A stretch of DNA of 64,000 bases from F0422 sp003992255. GTDB lineage: Bacteria > Bacillota > Negativicutes > Veillonellales > Veillonellaceae. A model generated the notes under the pieces. It saw only the letters and a program-made list of their open reading frames with translations, made no database searches and was not told where the DNA came from. The stretch spans positions 62,001 to 126,000 of the forward strand of contig NZ_RQVA01000003.1 in NCBI RefSeq assembly GCF_003992255.1. The letters run 5' to 3'. Each line of letters starts with the position of its first letter. Position 1 is the first letter of the stretch. Of this stretch, positions 46,551 through 55,382 are shown in pieces. The position numbers were made by a program, and so were the translations under genes.

Positions 46551-46760
46551 TGATATAATAATTAATTCATTGAAATTTTATTAAATATTTCAATTTTTTT
46601 GTAATTAAAATCACAATATGTAATTGACATAGATGCTATTTTGTACTACTCTATACGAGGAACTAAACTACATAGTCTGTATCACTATGAACAGAACTAA
46701 GTTCCTATTTTTTATTTATTGGTTCGACTTATATCCTGAGGGAATAAGAACGGAGGAAAA
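46551..46760 (+). promoter_or_regulatory. Attenuator-like leader of the ECF transporter gene
   Basis: TGATATAAT at 46551-46559 (extended -10) and TTGACA at 46624 are promoter candidates. An AT-only hairpin (ATTGAAAT/ATTTCAAT, 46569-46594) is followed by seven T. Then AGGAACT (46658-46664) pairs with AGTTCCT (46700-46706), enclosing CATAGT/ACTATG, and ATTTTTTATTT follows. No plus-strand gene ends just upstream, so this terminator can only act on the leader itself: a riboswitch or attenuator. I recognise no known aptamer class. Confidence 0.55.
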
Positions 46761-46761
46761 C

Positions 46762-47364
46762 ATGGAAAAAGAATCAGCAGTATTACAAACACGGTCAGCA
46801 CAAAAATTCACTGTTCGTCAATTGACAATCATTGGTTTATTGGCGGGAATTACGATTGTCCTAGGTATGACAGGATGGGGATTTGTGCCGATTCCACCAA
46901 TCAGTGCAACGATTCTACATATCCCAACCATTTTAGGTGGTGTTGTAGAAGGTCCTAAGGTAGGTATGGCAGTAGGATTTTTATTCGGTGTCTATAGTAT
47001 GGTGCAAGCATATATAGCGCCTAATGTATTATCCTTTGCATTTATGAATCCAATCATCTCTGTATTGCCTAGAATGCTCATTGGCTTAGTAGCTGCATTA
47101 GTATATCTATACTTGCCAATTAAGGTAAAAGCTATTCGTATTGGCTTGGCTGCATTTTTAGGAACAGCAACAAATACAATTTTAGTTATGTCTGGAATTT
47201 ATGCTATTTATGGGGTAGAATTTGCTAAAGCTACTCATATCCCAGAAGAAACTGTACTGAAAGCGGTCATGGCTATTGTGTGGTCTCATGGCATTCCAGA
47301 AGCCTTATTAGCAGTGGCAGTTGTAACTCCAGTGGCAATTGCGGTTATTAGAAAATTTAAATGA
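46762..47364 (+). CDS. ECF transporter S component (vitamin uptake family)
   Basis: The 200-residue membrane protein has about six helices and the ECF S-component pattern (PIPPISATILHIPTILGGVV, then EGPKVGMAVGFLFGVYS). Such proteins bind a vitamin or precursor and use a shared EcfT/EcfA module encoded elsewhere. Specificity (for example pantothenate or riboflavin-like) cannot be read. The ATG at 46762 follows CGGAGG; a longer frame from 46633 runs through the leader terminator and is rejected. Confidence 0.86.
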   Translation: MEKESAVLQTRSAQKFTVRQLTIIGLLAGITIVLGMTGWGFVPIPPISATILHIPTILGGVVEGPKVGMAVGFLFGVYSMVQAYIAPNVLSFAFMNPIISVLPRMLIGLVAALVYLYLPIKVKAIRIGLAAFLGTATNTILVMSGIYAIYGVEFAKATHIPEETVLKAVMAIVWSHGIPEALLAVAVVTPVAIAVIRKFK

Positions 47365-47428
47365 TAATGATATTGAGTGTATAGACTGCTCATGCATTCA
47401 AGCACGGATTTTTTAAATCGTATATAAT

Positions 47429-47470
47429 CAAGAAGTGATTAAATAAACCTGGTCACTTCTTGTTTTTTAT
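47429..47470 (+). terminator. Terminator between the ECF gene and znuA
   Basis: CAAGAAGTGA (47429-47438) and TCACTTCTTG (47453-47462) form a perfect 10-base stem followed by TTTTTTAT. TATAAT lies right before it at 47423, so it might also attenuate the next gene. Confidence 0.88.
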
Positions 47471-47489
47471 ATTGGGAAGGAGTATACTC

Positions 47490-48530
47490 ATGAATTGGAA
47501 AAAACGATTGACCTATTTTGTGCTAGGAGCTACAGTAGTGGCTACTGCAGTTGGTATTGCAGGATGTGGAAGCGACACAAAACAAGCTGCTTCATCTGAT
47601 AAAATGAAAGTTGTTACAACGGTGTTCCCTGTGTACGATGTGGCGAAACAAGTGGGGGGAGATAAAGTAGATGTAACTTTATTAGTGCCTCCAGGAGCAG
47701 AGCCTCATGATTGGGATCCGACTGCACAAGATTTAAAAGAAATCGGTACAGCTAAAGTGTTCTTATATAGTGGTGCTGGTCTAGAGCCAACAGAAAAGAT
47801 TTTAGCTCCAGATGTGTTGCAAAAAGCACAACCTGTTGAATTATCTAAATCTGTAACATTATTACCAGCTCCAGATGAAGATGAAGACGAACATGATCAT
47901 GACCATGATAAAGATCACGATCATGATAAGGACCACAAGGAAGACAAAGACGACCATGATAAAGCACAAGCAGAAGATAAGCATGAACACGAACATGAGC
48001 ATGGCGAGTTTGACCCACATGTGTGGTTAGATCCTATGAACGTAGCAAAAGAAGTTGATGCAGTGGTAGAAGCATTCTCTAAAGCAGACCCTGCTAATGC
48101 GAAATACTATGAAGCTAACGGCAAAGCATACAAAGAAAAATTACAAGCTTTACACGGTAAATATGAAGAGTTTGGTAACAAACAACATGACAAACATTTA
48201 GTAGTTAGCCATATGGCATTTGGTTACTTAGCTAAAGCATACGGCTTTGAACAATTAGGTATCATGGGTGTATCTCCAGATGCAGAACCAACACCAGAAC
48301 GCATGGCTGATATTGTGGCGTTCATCAAAGAACATAATGTAAAAGCAATCTTCAGTGAAGAATTGGTAAGCCCTAAATTGGCTAATGCTATCGCTGCTGA
48401 AACTGGTGTAAAAGTGTATGTATTGAACCCAGCGGAAGGTTTAACTGAAGAACAAACACAAAAAGGTACCACATACTTAGATATTATGGAAGAAAACCTT
48501 AAAGTGTTACAAGAAGCGTTAGGACAATAA
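47490..48530 (+). CDS. znuA: Zinc ABC transporter substrate-binding lipoprotein (ZnuA/AdcA-like)
   Basis: The 346-residue protein has a signal peptide with lipobox GIAGC (Cys26), a cluster A-I metal-binding fold (TTVFPVYDVAKQVGG; PGAEPHDWDPT; DPHVWLDPMN; SHMAFGYLAKAYG), and a His/Asp/Glu-rich loop (about residues 129-178) that in this family collects zinc. The three-His pattern suits Zn rather than Mn. No ZnuB/ZnuC genes adjoin; they must be elsewhere. AAGGAG precedes the ATG at 47490. Confidence 0.9.
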   Translation: MNWKKRLTYFVLGATVVATAVGIAGCGSDTKQAASSDKMKVVTTVFPVYDVAKQVGGDKVDVTLLVPPGAEPHDWDPTAQDLKEIGTAKVFLYSGAGLEPTEKILAPDVLQKAQPVELSKSVTLLPAPDEDEDEHDHDHDKDHDHDKDHKEDKDDHDKAQAEDKHEHEHEHGEFDPHVWLDPMNVAKEVDAVVEAFSKADPANAKYYEANGKAYKEKLQALHGKYEEFGNKQHDKHLVVSHMAFGYLAKAYGFEQLGIMGVSPDAEPTPERMADIVAFIKEHNVKAIFSEELVSPKLANAIAAETGVKVYVLNPAEGLTEEQTQKGTTYLDIMEENLKVLQEALGQ

Positions 48531-48619
48531 TTATTCCTGTTATATAAGTGATTTATCTTGCTTACATTGGCATTAAATGATACTATAGTATAGTAAGTTT
48601 GTGCTTAGGAGGAATGAAG

Positions 48620-48763
48620 ATGTCTAAACGTATTCGTACAATTAACACTGAATCCCTACAAAAAACTGCTAAAACAGGCGGCTGCGGCGAATGTCAAACA
48701 TCTTGCCAATCTGCTTGCAAAACTAGCTGTACAGTAGGCAACCAAGTGTGCAAACAAAAATAA
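48620..48763 (+). CDS. scfA: Six-cysteine SCIFF-type RiPP precursor peptide
   Basis: The 47-residue ORF starts MSKRIRTINTESLQKTA and has Cys at 22, 25, 29, 33, 37 and 44, the six-cysteines-in-forty-five arrangement of SCIFF peptides (TIGR03973). In Clostridium the cognate radical SAM enzyme links a Cys sulfur to a nearby Thr alpha-carbon; suitable Thr residues lie at 27, 35 and 38. AGGAGG stands at 48607. The maturase is the next gene. The mature role of SCIFF is unknown. Confidence 0.92.
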   Translation: MSKRIRTINTESLQKTAKTGGCGECQTSCQSACKTSCTVGNQVCKQK

Positions 48764-48776
48764 TCATTCGATTAGC

Positions 48777-48814
48777 AATAAGCTGTTCACCATATGGTGG
48801 GCAGCTTATTTGCT
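48777..48814 (+). terminator. Hairpin after the SCIFF gene
   Basis: AATAAGCTG (48777-48785) pairs with CAGCTTATT (48802-48810) around the palindrome CACCATATGGTG; a short T-rich tail follows. Partial termination here would give more peptide than maturase. Confidence 0.75.
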
Positions 48815-48866
48815 TTATATTACTTCTAGGATTATACTAAACGTGTTACTATAAAACGTACAAAGA

Positions 48867-48893
48867 CCCCCTAGATATACCAGATCTAGGGGG
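48867..48893. repeat. Perfect hairpin between SCIFF and its maturase gene
   Basis: CCCCCTAGAT pairs with ATCTAGGGGG around a seven-base loop. No T run follows on the plus strand, so it may be an RNA structural or processing element rather than a terminator. The rest of this 315-base gap is AT-rich and probably holds the maturase promoter. Confidence 0.6.
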
Positions 48894-49077
48894 ATTCTGT
48901 ATGCTAACCTTTTATATCTTTAGCTTGTCTAAATTATAATATCTGTACTTCAAAAGTACAATTTTTTGCATACTATAATTTTAGAAAAAGTATACCCTAT
49001 ATTGATAGCTTTCTATACGTCATAGGCATAAAGTGATATAATACAAATTAGACTTTAGTAAGTTAATGGAGGTATGA

Positions 49078-50472
49078 ATGTTAGAATTACAACCGATGAT
49101 TCATAAATTTAAAATGAAAGATAAGTTCTTTCTATTGGATGTAAATAGTGGAATTATCCATGTGATCGATGAGCTCATTGATCGTGTATTAGATATCTAT
49201 AACGGCACAAACCGTGATGCTGTACATAGTGCGTTAGATGCTACAGAGGATGCAGTGGAGTTAGATGAAATTATGGATGAGTTAGATGAACTCATCAAAG
49301 AGGAAATGCTCTTTGCTCCTATGTCTGCAGAGTTCAAACTAGTGGTAGATGAAAAACCAATTGTAAAAGCTCTTTGTTTAAATATTGCTCATGATTGCAA
49401 CTTAGCTTGTAAATATTGTTTTGCCAGCCAAGGTGATTACGGCGGAGTGAAACGTGAATTGATGAGCTTTGATGTAGCGAAGCGTGCCGTAGATTTCTTG
49501 ATTTCCATGAGCGGTCCACGTCAACATTGTGAAATTGATTTCTTTGGTGGCGAACCATTATTAAACTGGGAAGTTGTGAAACAAACCGTAGAATATATTG
49601 AATCCATTCAAGAGGAACATGGGAAAATCTTTAAATTAACGTTGACCACCAACGGCATGTTGTTGACGCAAGATAAAATTGACTATGTGAATGAACATGA
49701 CATGAGCTTAGTACTTTCCTTAGATGGCCGTGAAGATGTGCATAATAGCATGCGCCCAAGCTCTGGTGGTAAAGACACTTACAATACAGTAGCGAAGAAC
49801 CTAGTGAATGCTGTTAAACAACGTGACGGTCGTGAATATTATGTACGTGGTACCTATACACATAATAACTTGGACTTCTGTAAAGACGTAGAGGCTATGT
49901 CCGATTTGGGTTTTGAACATTTGTCTATGGAACCAGTGGTTGGCGAAGATGGGGCTTATGTGTTACGTCCTGAGGATATGCCAATCATCGAAAAAGAATA
50001 TGAAAAATTGGCAGGCCTATATTTAGAACGTCAATTGGCTGGTTGGGGTGAGAAATTTAATTTCTTCCACTTCCGAATGGATTTATACCGTGGACCATGT
50101 ATGGCAAAACGTTTGCGTGGTTGTGGAGCTGGTCATGAGTATATGGCTGTCGTACCAAATGGAGATATTTACCCATGTCACCAATATGTAGGTAAAGATG
50201 GCTATGTGATTGGTACAGTCTTTGATGGTTTAAAAAACTACGACATACCGACACAGTTTAGAAATACTCACGTATTTACGAAAGAAACCTGTGCCAACTG
50301 TTGGGCGAAATTCTTCTGCTCCGGCGGTTGCCATGCGAACAATGAAACATTAGGTGGAGACCTTAGCACACCATATGAATTAGGATGTAAATTACAGAAA
50401 AAACGTATTGAATGTGCTATCATGATTCAAGCTGAACTAGATGCAGCGGGGATCCGACAAGAAAATCACTAA
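49078..50472 (+). CDS. scfB: Radical SAM SCIFF thioether maturase
   Basis: The 464-residue enzyme has an N-terminal peptide-recognition region, the radical SAM cluster motif CNLACKYC (Cys107, 111, 114), IDFFGGEPLLNW, and a C-terminal SPASM/twitch region with Cys pairs (CGAGHEYMAVVPNGDIYPC; CANCWAKFFCSGGC) that hold auxiliary Fe-S clusters. It forms thioether bonds in the upstream six-Cys peptide. GGAGGT lies four bases before the ATG. The hyp genes follow after 29 bases. Confidence 0.95.
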   Translation: MLELQPMIHKFKMKDKFFLLDVNSGIIHVIDELIDRVLDIYNGTNRDAVHSALDATEDAVELDEIMDELDELIKEEMLFAPMSAEFKLVVDEKPIVKALCLNIAHDCNLACKYCFASQGDYGGVKRELMSFDVAKRAVDFLISMSGPRQHCEIDFFGGEPLLNWEVVKQTVEYIESIQEEHGKIFKLTLTTNGMLLTQDKIDYVNEHDMSLVLSLDGREDVHNSMRPSSGGKDTYNTVAKNLVNAVKQRDGREYYVRGTYTHNNLDFCKDVEAMSDLGFEHLSMEPVVGEDGAYVLRPEDMPIIEKEYEKLAGLYLERQLAGWGEKFNFFHFRMDLYRGPCMAKRLRGCGAGHEYMAVVPNGDIYPCHQYVGKDGYVIGTVFDGLKNYDIPTQFRNTHVFTKETCANCWAKFFCSGGCHANNETLGGDLSTPYELGCKLQKKRIECAIMIQAELDAAGIRQENH

Positions 50473-50501
50473 AATTATATAACTGAAGGGAGGCGGGTTC
50501 T

Positions 50502-52919
50502 ATGAAGGCATACACCATACATGTTATAGGCATTGTACAGGGCATAGGATTCCGCCCCTTTGTGTCTAAACTAGCCCATGAATTAGGAATTGTGGGCACA
50601 GTGAGAAATGACACAAGCGGTGTGGAAATACACATACAAGGTGTAGATGCAGATTGCCAACTATTTATAGAGCGATTGCAATCTGACTTGCCTATCCATG
50701 GACGCATTGATACGTTACAAGTAAAATCAACAGAAGTACAATCTTTGGATGCGTTCACGATTATCGTGTCTCAAGGGGTGAAAGGACATGCTTTTATAGG
50801 GGCAGATATAGCACCGTGCGAGGCATGCTTGCAGGATATACAAGACCCTGAGAATCGACGCTTTCACTATGGGTTTACGAATTGTACGAATTGCGGTCCT
50901 CGGTATACGATTATTGAAAGTACACCCTATGACCGTGACACAACGTCTATGAAAGTATTCCCTATGTGCGAAGACTGTCAGAAGGAATATGAGGACCTCG
51001 AAGGTCGACGGTATCATGCAGAGCCAAATGCTTGCGAGCAGTGTGGCCCCATGTTTACATTACGAGGTGCAGATGGAACGGTGTTCGCTAGTGGACAGGA
51101 TGCCATAGAGCAAGCCAAAGAACATATACAAAATGGTTCTATTATAGCCTTAAAAGGCGTTGGCGGATATCATTTGGTCTGTGATGCGTTACAAGAAACA
51201 GCGGTACAAACCTTGCGCCAGCGAAAAGGGCGACCTAGAAAACCTTTAGCGATCATGGCAGGGTCCTTGGAAACAGCAAAACAGTATGTGCATATATCTA
51301 ATACAGAAGAAGAGCTGTTGTTGAGCCCTGCAAGGCCTATTGTTTTGTTACGTAAAGTAAGTTTAACCTTTACTGTTAATGATGTCATGCATATAGAAAC
51401 ATGTGCGACTTCTGAGTGTGATACGGTTCTTAAAGAGATGACTGATATAAATCAGAAAAAATATGTTTCTAATCAAGAATATCGTAATACATTTACTAAG
51501 GTTACTATGAAGATGGCATCACAGATAACGCCAGTGGCTCCCAGTGTAGCTCCAGGTATGAAAACCCTAGGTGTTTTGTTACCCTATGCACCGTATCACT
51601 ATAGCTTAGTGCCTTCTGATGCTTTGTGGGTCATGACCAGTGCCAACCGCAGTGGAGATCCTGTGCTATATGATGATGCACAAGCATTGAATGAGTTACA
51701 GGGGATATCAGATTATATATTGACTCACAATCGAGAGATAGTTTCTCCTGTGGATGATTCTGTGGTACAAGTAGTTCAGAATGAGCCTATGATGATCCGC
51801 CGTAGCCGAGGGTACGTTCCTTTGTCCATTCCTGTAGTAGCATTAGAGAAGAGTTCCACCATGTTAGCTATGGGCGCAGATATGAAAGCCTCTTTCGGTA
51901 TGAATCGTGGGTCTCATGCTATCCTGAGTCCCTATATGGGAGATATGGAATATGAACGAGTACAAGACTTATTGTGGAGCACGACGAAACGCTATGAAGA
52001 GTTGTTTCAATTACAACCTACGAAGGTCATCGTGGATGCCCACCCAAATTATTATACGTCGCACTGTGGTAGAACCTATGCAGAGAAGCATCAATTACCT
52101 GTTATAGAGGTACAGCATCATCATGCTCATGTGGCAGCGGTACTGGCAGAGCGCAATGTAACAGAACCTGTTTTAGGTATTTGTTTTGATGGTACAGGAT
52201 ATGGAACGGATGGCACATTATGGGGCGGTGAGTTTTTATACTGCCACAAAGAACATATGGAACGAATGGTACATTTGAGCTATGCGCCTCTGCCAGGAGG
52301 TGAAGTGGCAGTACGAGAGCCGTGGCGTCAAGCGTTATGGTATGTGAATCAACTCTATCCATCAGTGGCCCCCACAGTGATAGAACAGTGGAAGAAAACA
52401 CTACCTAGGGGATGGGAACTATTAGAGAAAATGATGCCTCATATGCAGATGGTACAGTCTTCTAGCGGTGGTCGTTTATTTGATGCGGTCGCATCCTTGT
52501 TAGGGGTAGGTCATGAGCATCTCTATGATGCGCACCTTGCCATCGAGTTAGAGCAACTGGCGCTTTCAGAGAAGGGCACTATCCTAGACATGAAGCTGGA
52601 CGGAACGGTATTAGATACAATGAGTTTGGTTCGATCTGTGATAGAACAATTAAAAGATGGTGAAAGTGTAGCAAAAATCTCAGCAAACTTTCACAGAACT
52701 TTGATATATTATATAGGACAGATGGCAAAACGATGTTGTGAGGAACGACACATTTCGCATATTGTCTTGTGTGGAGGAGTATTCCAAAATCGCATTCTCC
52801 TAGAAGGAGTGATGCAAGAATTAGGGGAATACACAGTCCACGTGCCTACCCAAAGCCCGATGAATGATGGCGGTATCGCTTTAGGGCAATTATGGTTAGG
52901 AAGTCATAAGAATAGATAG
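50502..52919 (+). CDS. hypF: Carbamoyltransferase HypF with an internal insertion
   Basis: The 805-residue protein has an acylphosphatase domain (VIGIVQGIGFRPFV), two zinc-finger pairs (CEACLQD, CTNCGP, CEDCQKEY, CEQCGP), a YrdC-like ATP domain, and the C-terminal Kae1-like carbamoyltransferase (HHHAHVAAV; CFDGTGYGTDG; VLCGGVFQN). It activates carbamoyl phosphate for the CN ligands of [NiFe]-hydrogenase. Between LLRK and PVAPSVAPG about 58 residues (286-343) are inserted into the YrdC part, making the protein longer than usual. GGGAGG precedes the ATG. Confidence 0.93.
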   Translation: MKAYTIHVIGIVQGIGFRPFVSKLAHELGIVGTVRNDTSGVEIHIQGVDADCQLFIERLQSDLPIHGRIDTLQVKSTEVQSLDAFTIIVSQGVKGHAFIGADIAPCEACLQDIQDPENRRFHYGFTNCTNCGPRYTIIESTPYDRDTTSMKVFPMCEDCQKEYEDLEGRRYHAEPNACEQCGPMFTLRGADGTVFASGQDAIEQAKEHIQNGSIIALKGVGGYHLVCDALQETAVQTLRQRKGRPRKPLAIMAGSLETAKQYVHISNTEEELLLSPARPIVLLRKVSLTFTVNDVMHIETCATSECDTVLKEMTDINQKKYVSNQEYRNTFTKVTMKMASQITPVAPSVAPGMKTLGVLLPYAPYHYSLVPSDALWVMTSANRSGDPVLYDDAQALNELQGISDYILTHNREIVSPVDDSVVQVVQNEPMMIRRSRGYVPLSIPVVALEKSSTMLAMGADMKASFGMNRGSHAILSPYMGDMEYERVQDLLWSTTKRYEELFQLQPTKVIVDAHPNYYTSHCGRTYAEKHQLPVIEVQHHHAHVAAVLAERNVTEPVLGICFDGTGYGTDGTLWGGEFLYCHKEHMERMVHLSYAPLPGGEVAVREPWRQALWYVNQLYPSVAPTVIEQWKKTLPRGWELLEKMMPHMQMVQSSSGGRLFDAVASLLGVGHEHLYDAHLAIELEQLALSEKGTILDMKLDGTVLDTMSLVRSVIEQLKDGESVAKISANFHRTLIYYIGQMAKRCCEERHISHIVLCGGVFQNRILLEGVMQELGEYTVHVPTQSPMNDGGIALGQLWLGSHKNR

Positions 52920-52927
52920 GAGATACT

Positions 52928-53182
52928 ATGTGTTTAGCAGTACCAGCACAATTGGTGCATATTAATGAATCCATCGGTACCGTAGAATTAACAGGAGTGC
53001 AACGGGAGTGTAGCCTGTTATTGGTGCCGGAAGCAAAAATTGGAGATTGGCTATTAGTCCATGCGGGCTGTGCCGTACAAATTGTAGATGAGGAGGAAGC
53101 GCGTTTGACCCTTGAGGCATTCCGCGAATTAGAAGAACTTGAACAAGATTACTTTAACGGAAAAATCGAAAGTCGCAGCTAG
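52928..53182 (+). CDS. hypC: [NiFe]-hydrogenase assembly chaperone HypC
   Basis: The 84-residue chaperone begins MCLAVPAQLV with the essential Cys2, then VELTGVQRECSL and GDWLLVHAGCAVQIV, and ends in a helical tail. With HypD it carries the Fe(CN)2CO group. AGGAGATACT precedes the ATG. Its 3' end overlaps hypD by 44 bases. Confidence 0.94.
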   Translation: MCLAVPAQLVHINESIGTVELTGVQRECSLLLVPEAKIGDWLLVHAGCAVQIVDEEEARLTLEAFRELEELEQDYFNGKIESRS

Positions 53183-54257
53183 TTTGCTAGAGCGCATTCA
53201 CGAATTACATAATCCAGAGGAAACTGTACGATTCATGGAAGTCTGTGGGACCCATACAGTAGCTATTTTTCGAGAGGGCATCCGTCAAATGTTGCCGAAA
53301 GGCATAGAATTGATTAGTGGTCCTGGATGTCCTGTGTGTGTGACAGACCAACAATATATGGATCAAGCCTTAGCGTATGCGGCTAGAGAGGATGTAGTCA
53401 TCGCTACCTTTGGAGATATGCTGAAGATTCCTGGTACAACAGGTAATTTATGGCAGTCGAAAGAAAATGGGGCTCATATTGAAATTATTTATAGCCCTAT
53501 GGAAGTACTTGGATTGAGTGAACAATATCCAGATAAAAAGATTATTTTCTTGGGTATCGGCTTTGAAACGACTATTGCTGTTATTGCAGCTACTATTCAG
53601 GCGGTGCATGCTAAGGGAGTAAAGAATGTATTTTTCTTGATTTCTCATAAATTGGTGCCACCTGCATTACGTGCTTTATTAAGTAATCCAGACCATCAAA
53701 TTGAGGGCTTCTTATTGCCAGGTCATGTGAGCGTTATCATTGGAGAACAGCCGTATCAATTTTTAGCAGATGAATATCATATGCCAAGCTGTATTGCTGG
53801 CTTTGATGGTGTGGAAATTTTAGCGGCTATTGTAAATCTCTTAGAACAACGTAATGAACAGAAATTTTATGTAGGAAACACCTACCGGTCTGTGGTGGCA
53901 AAGAAGGGAAACTCAGTGGCACAACAGTTGATGGATACCTTGTACGAGCCCTCCGATGATGGTTGGCGTGGTATCGGTGTATTGCCAGCATCGGGTTTGA
54001 AATTGCGTGGAGAATGGTCCGCCTATGATGCATTGGTACAACTACCTTTGGGAACATTTACAACTAGTGATGGACCGAAAGGCTGCCAATGTGGGTCTGT
54101 TATCCAAGGGATGATTCATCCTGATGCATGTCCTTTATTTGGTAAATTGTGCACGCCTGACCATCCAGTAGGAGCTTGTATGGTTTCCGTAGAAGGTAGT
54201 TGTTCAGCTTGGTATAAATACGGTTTTTCCAGCGGTGGAATGACCTGGGAGGAATAA
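53139..54257 (+). CDS. hypD: Hydrogenase formation protein HypD
   Basis: The 372-residue Fe-S protein builds the Fe(CN)2CO ligand set with HypC and HypE. It has MEVCGTHTVAIFREGIRQML, SGPGCPVCVT, and the C-terminal cluster Cys in GPKGCQCGSV, CPLFGKLC and VEGSCSAWYKYG. The only plausible start giving a full N-terminus is a TTG at 53139 inside hypC; the first in-frame ATG is at residue 31 of that reading, inside the conserved N-terminal region. hypE starts at its stop. Confidence 0.92.
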   Translation: MNKITLTEKSKVAASLLERIHELHNPEETVRFMEVCGTHTVAIFREGIRQMLPKGIELISGPGCPVCVTDQQYMDQALAYAAREDVVIATFGDMLKIPGTTGNLWQSKENGAHIEIIYSPMEVLGLSEQYPDKKIIFLGIGFETTIAVIAATIQAVHAKGVKNVFFLISHKLVPPALRALLSNPDHQIEGFLLPGHVSVIIGEQPYQFLADEYHMPSCIAGFDGVEILAAIVNLLEQRNEQKFYVGNTYRSVVAKKGNSVAQQLMDTLYEPSDDGWRGIGVLPASGLKLRGEWSAYDALVQLPLGTFTTSDGPKGCQCGSVIQGMIHPDACPLFGKLCTPDHPVGACMVSVEGSCSAWYKYGFSSGGMTWEE

Positions 54258-55265
54258 ATGGAACGGATTCGATTAGTCCACGGCAATGGCGGTAAGTTTA
54301 GCCATGAATTGGTGGATCAATATATTGTGAAATATTTTTCTAATCCAATATTAAATGAATTACATGATGGCGCTGTATTTCCAGTTACAACGGGACGTAT
54401 GGCTATGAGTACAGATTCCTATGTAGTAACACCACATATTTTCCCGGGTGGCAACATTGGGAAATTAGCTGTGTGCGGTACAGTGAATGACTTAGCCATG
54501 ATGGGTGCAGTGCCTCAGTATTTGTCGTGCGGGCTCATCTTAGAAGAAGGATTGCCTATTTCTACGCTAGAAACAGTGCTAAAAACCATGTCGGAGATGG
54601 CACAACTATCTGGTGTTTCTATTGTTACAGGTGATACAAAGGTGGTAGAAAAAGGTTCCGTGGATGGCATCTATATTAATACCGCTGGGGTCGGTCTAGT
54701 GCCTGACTATGTACAGTTAGGTACGTCCTATATTGAAAGTGGTATGAAAGTCATCATTTCAGGTACCTTGGGTGACCATGCGATTGCTGTCATGGGAACT
54801 CGGTATGGATTAGATCTGCCTGATACGATACAAACAGATTGTGCGCCTTTACATAAAATGGCTCATAAGTTGTTAGAAACCTTTGGTAAAGATATTGCTT
54901 TCTTTAGAGATCCTACGCGTGGCGGCTTGGCTACTACACTACAAGAGATTGCAAACTCTGCTCAAAAAGGAATTCGTTTACAAGAATCGGCCATTCCTAT
55001 TCGCGAGGAAGTGCAAGCCGTATGTCAAGTGTTAGGATACGACCCACTATACTTAGCGAATGAAGGAAAGATGATTGCTATTGTAAGTGCCGACGTAGCT
55101 GATGAGGTAGTGCAGATGATGCAGACTTTCACAGAAGGACGTGAGGCAGTGATCATCGGAGATGTGGTGAATGGCAATGCTGGAAAAGTAGGACTGCAAA
55201 CAGCTGTAGGTGGTATTCGACTGCTAGATATGCTAGGTGAAGATCAAGTTCCTAGAATCTGTTAA
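54258..55265 (+). CDS. hypE: Hydrogenase expression/formation protein HypE
   Basis: The 335-residue PurM-like protein dehydrates its S-carbamoyl Cys to the thiocyanate used for CN ligands. It has an N-terminal VHGNGG, STDSYVVTP, the middle region FRDPTRGGLATTL, and the canonical C-terminal PRIC with the modified Cys. It begins directly after the hypD stop. No hypA/hypB, and no hydrogenase structural gene, follows. Confidence 0.94.
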   Translation: MERIRLVHGNGGKFSHELVDQYIVKYFSNPILNELHDGAVFPVTTGRMAMSTDSYVVTPHIFPGGNIGKLAVCGTVNDLAMMGAVPQYLSCGLILEEGLPISTLETVLKTMSEMAQLSGVSIVTGDTKVVEKGSVDGIYINTAGVGLVPDYVQLGTSYIESGMKVIISGTLGDHAIAVMGTRYGLDLPDTIQTDCAPLHKMAHKLLETFGKDIAFFRDPTRGGLATTLQEIANSAQKGIRLQESAIPIREEVQAVCQVLGYDPLYLANEGKMIAIVSADVADEVVQMMQTFTEGREAVIIGDVVNGNAGKVGLQTAVGGIRLLDMLGEDQVPRIC

Positions 55266-55382
55266 TATACTTTTGTATCATATCCTTGGATATTTCATGA
55301 AAAAATCATAGTCATGAGATATACTTATATGGAATAAAAATTTATTTTTTGATACAATGAAAAGTAAAAGGAGGATATTGCG

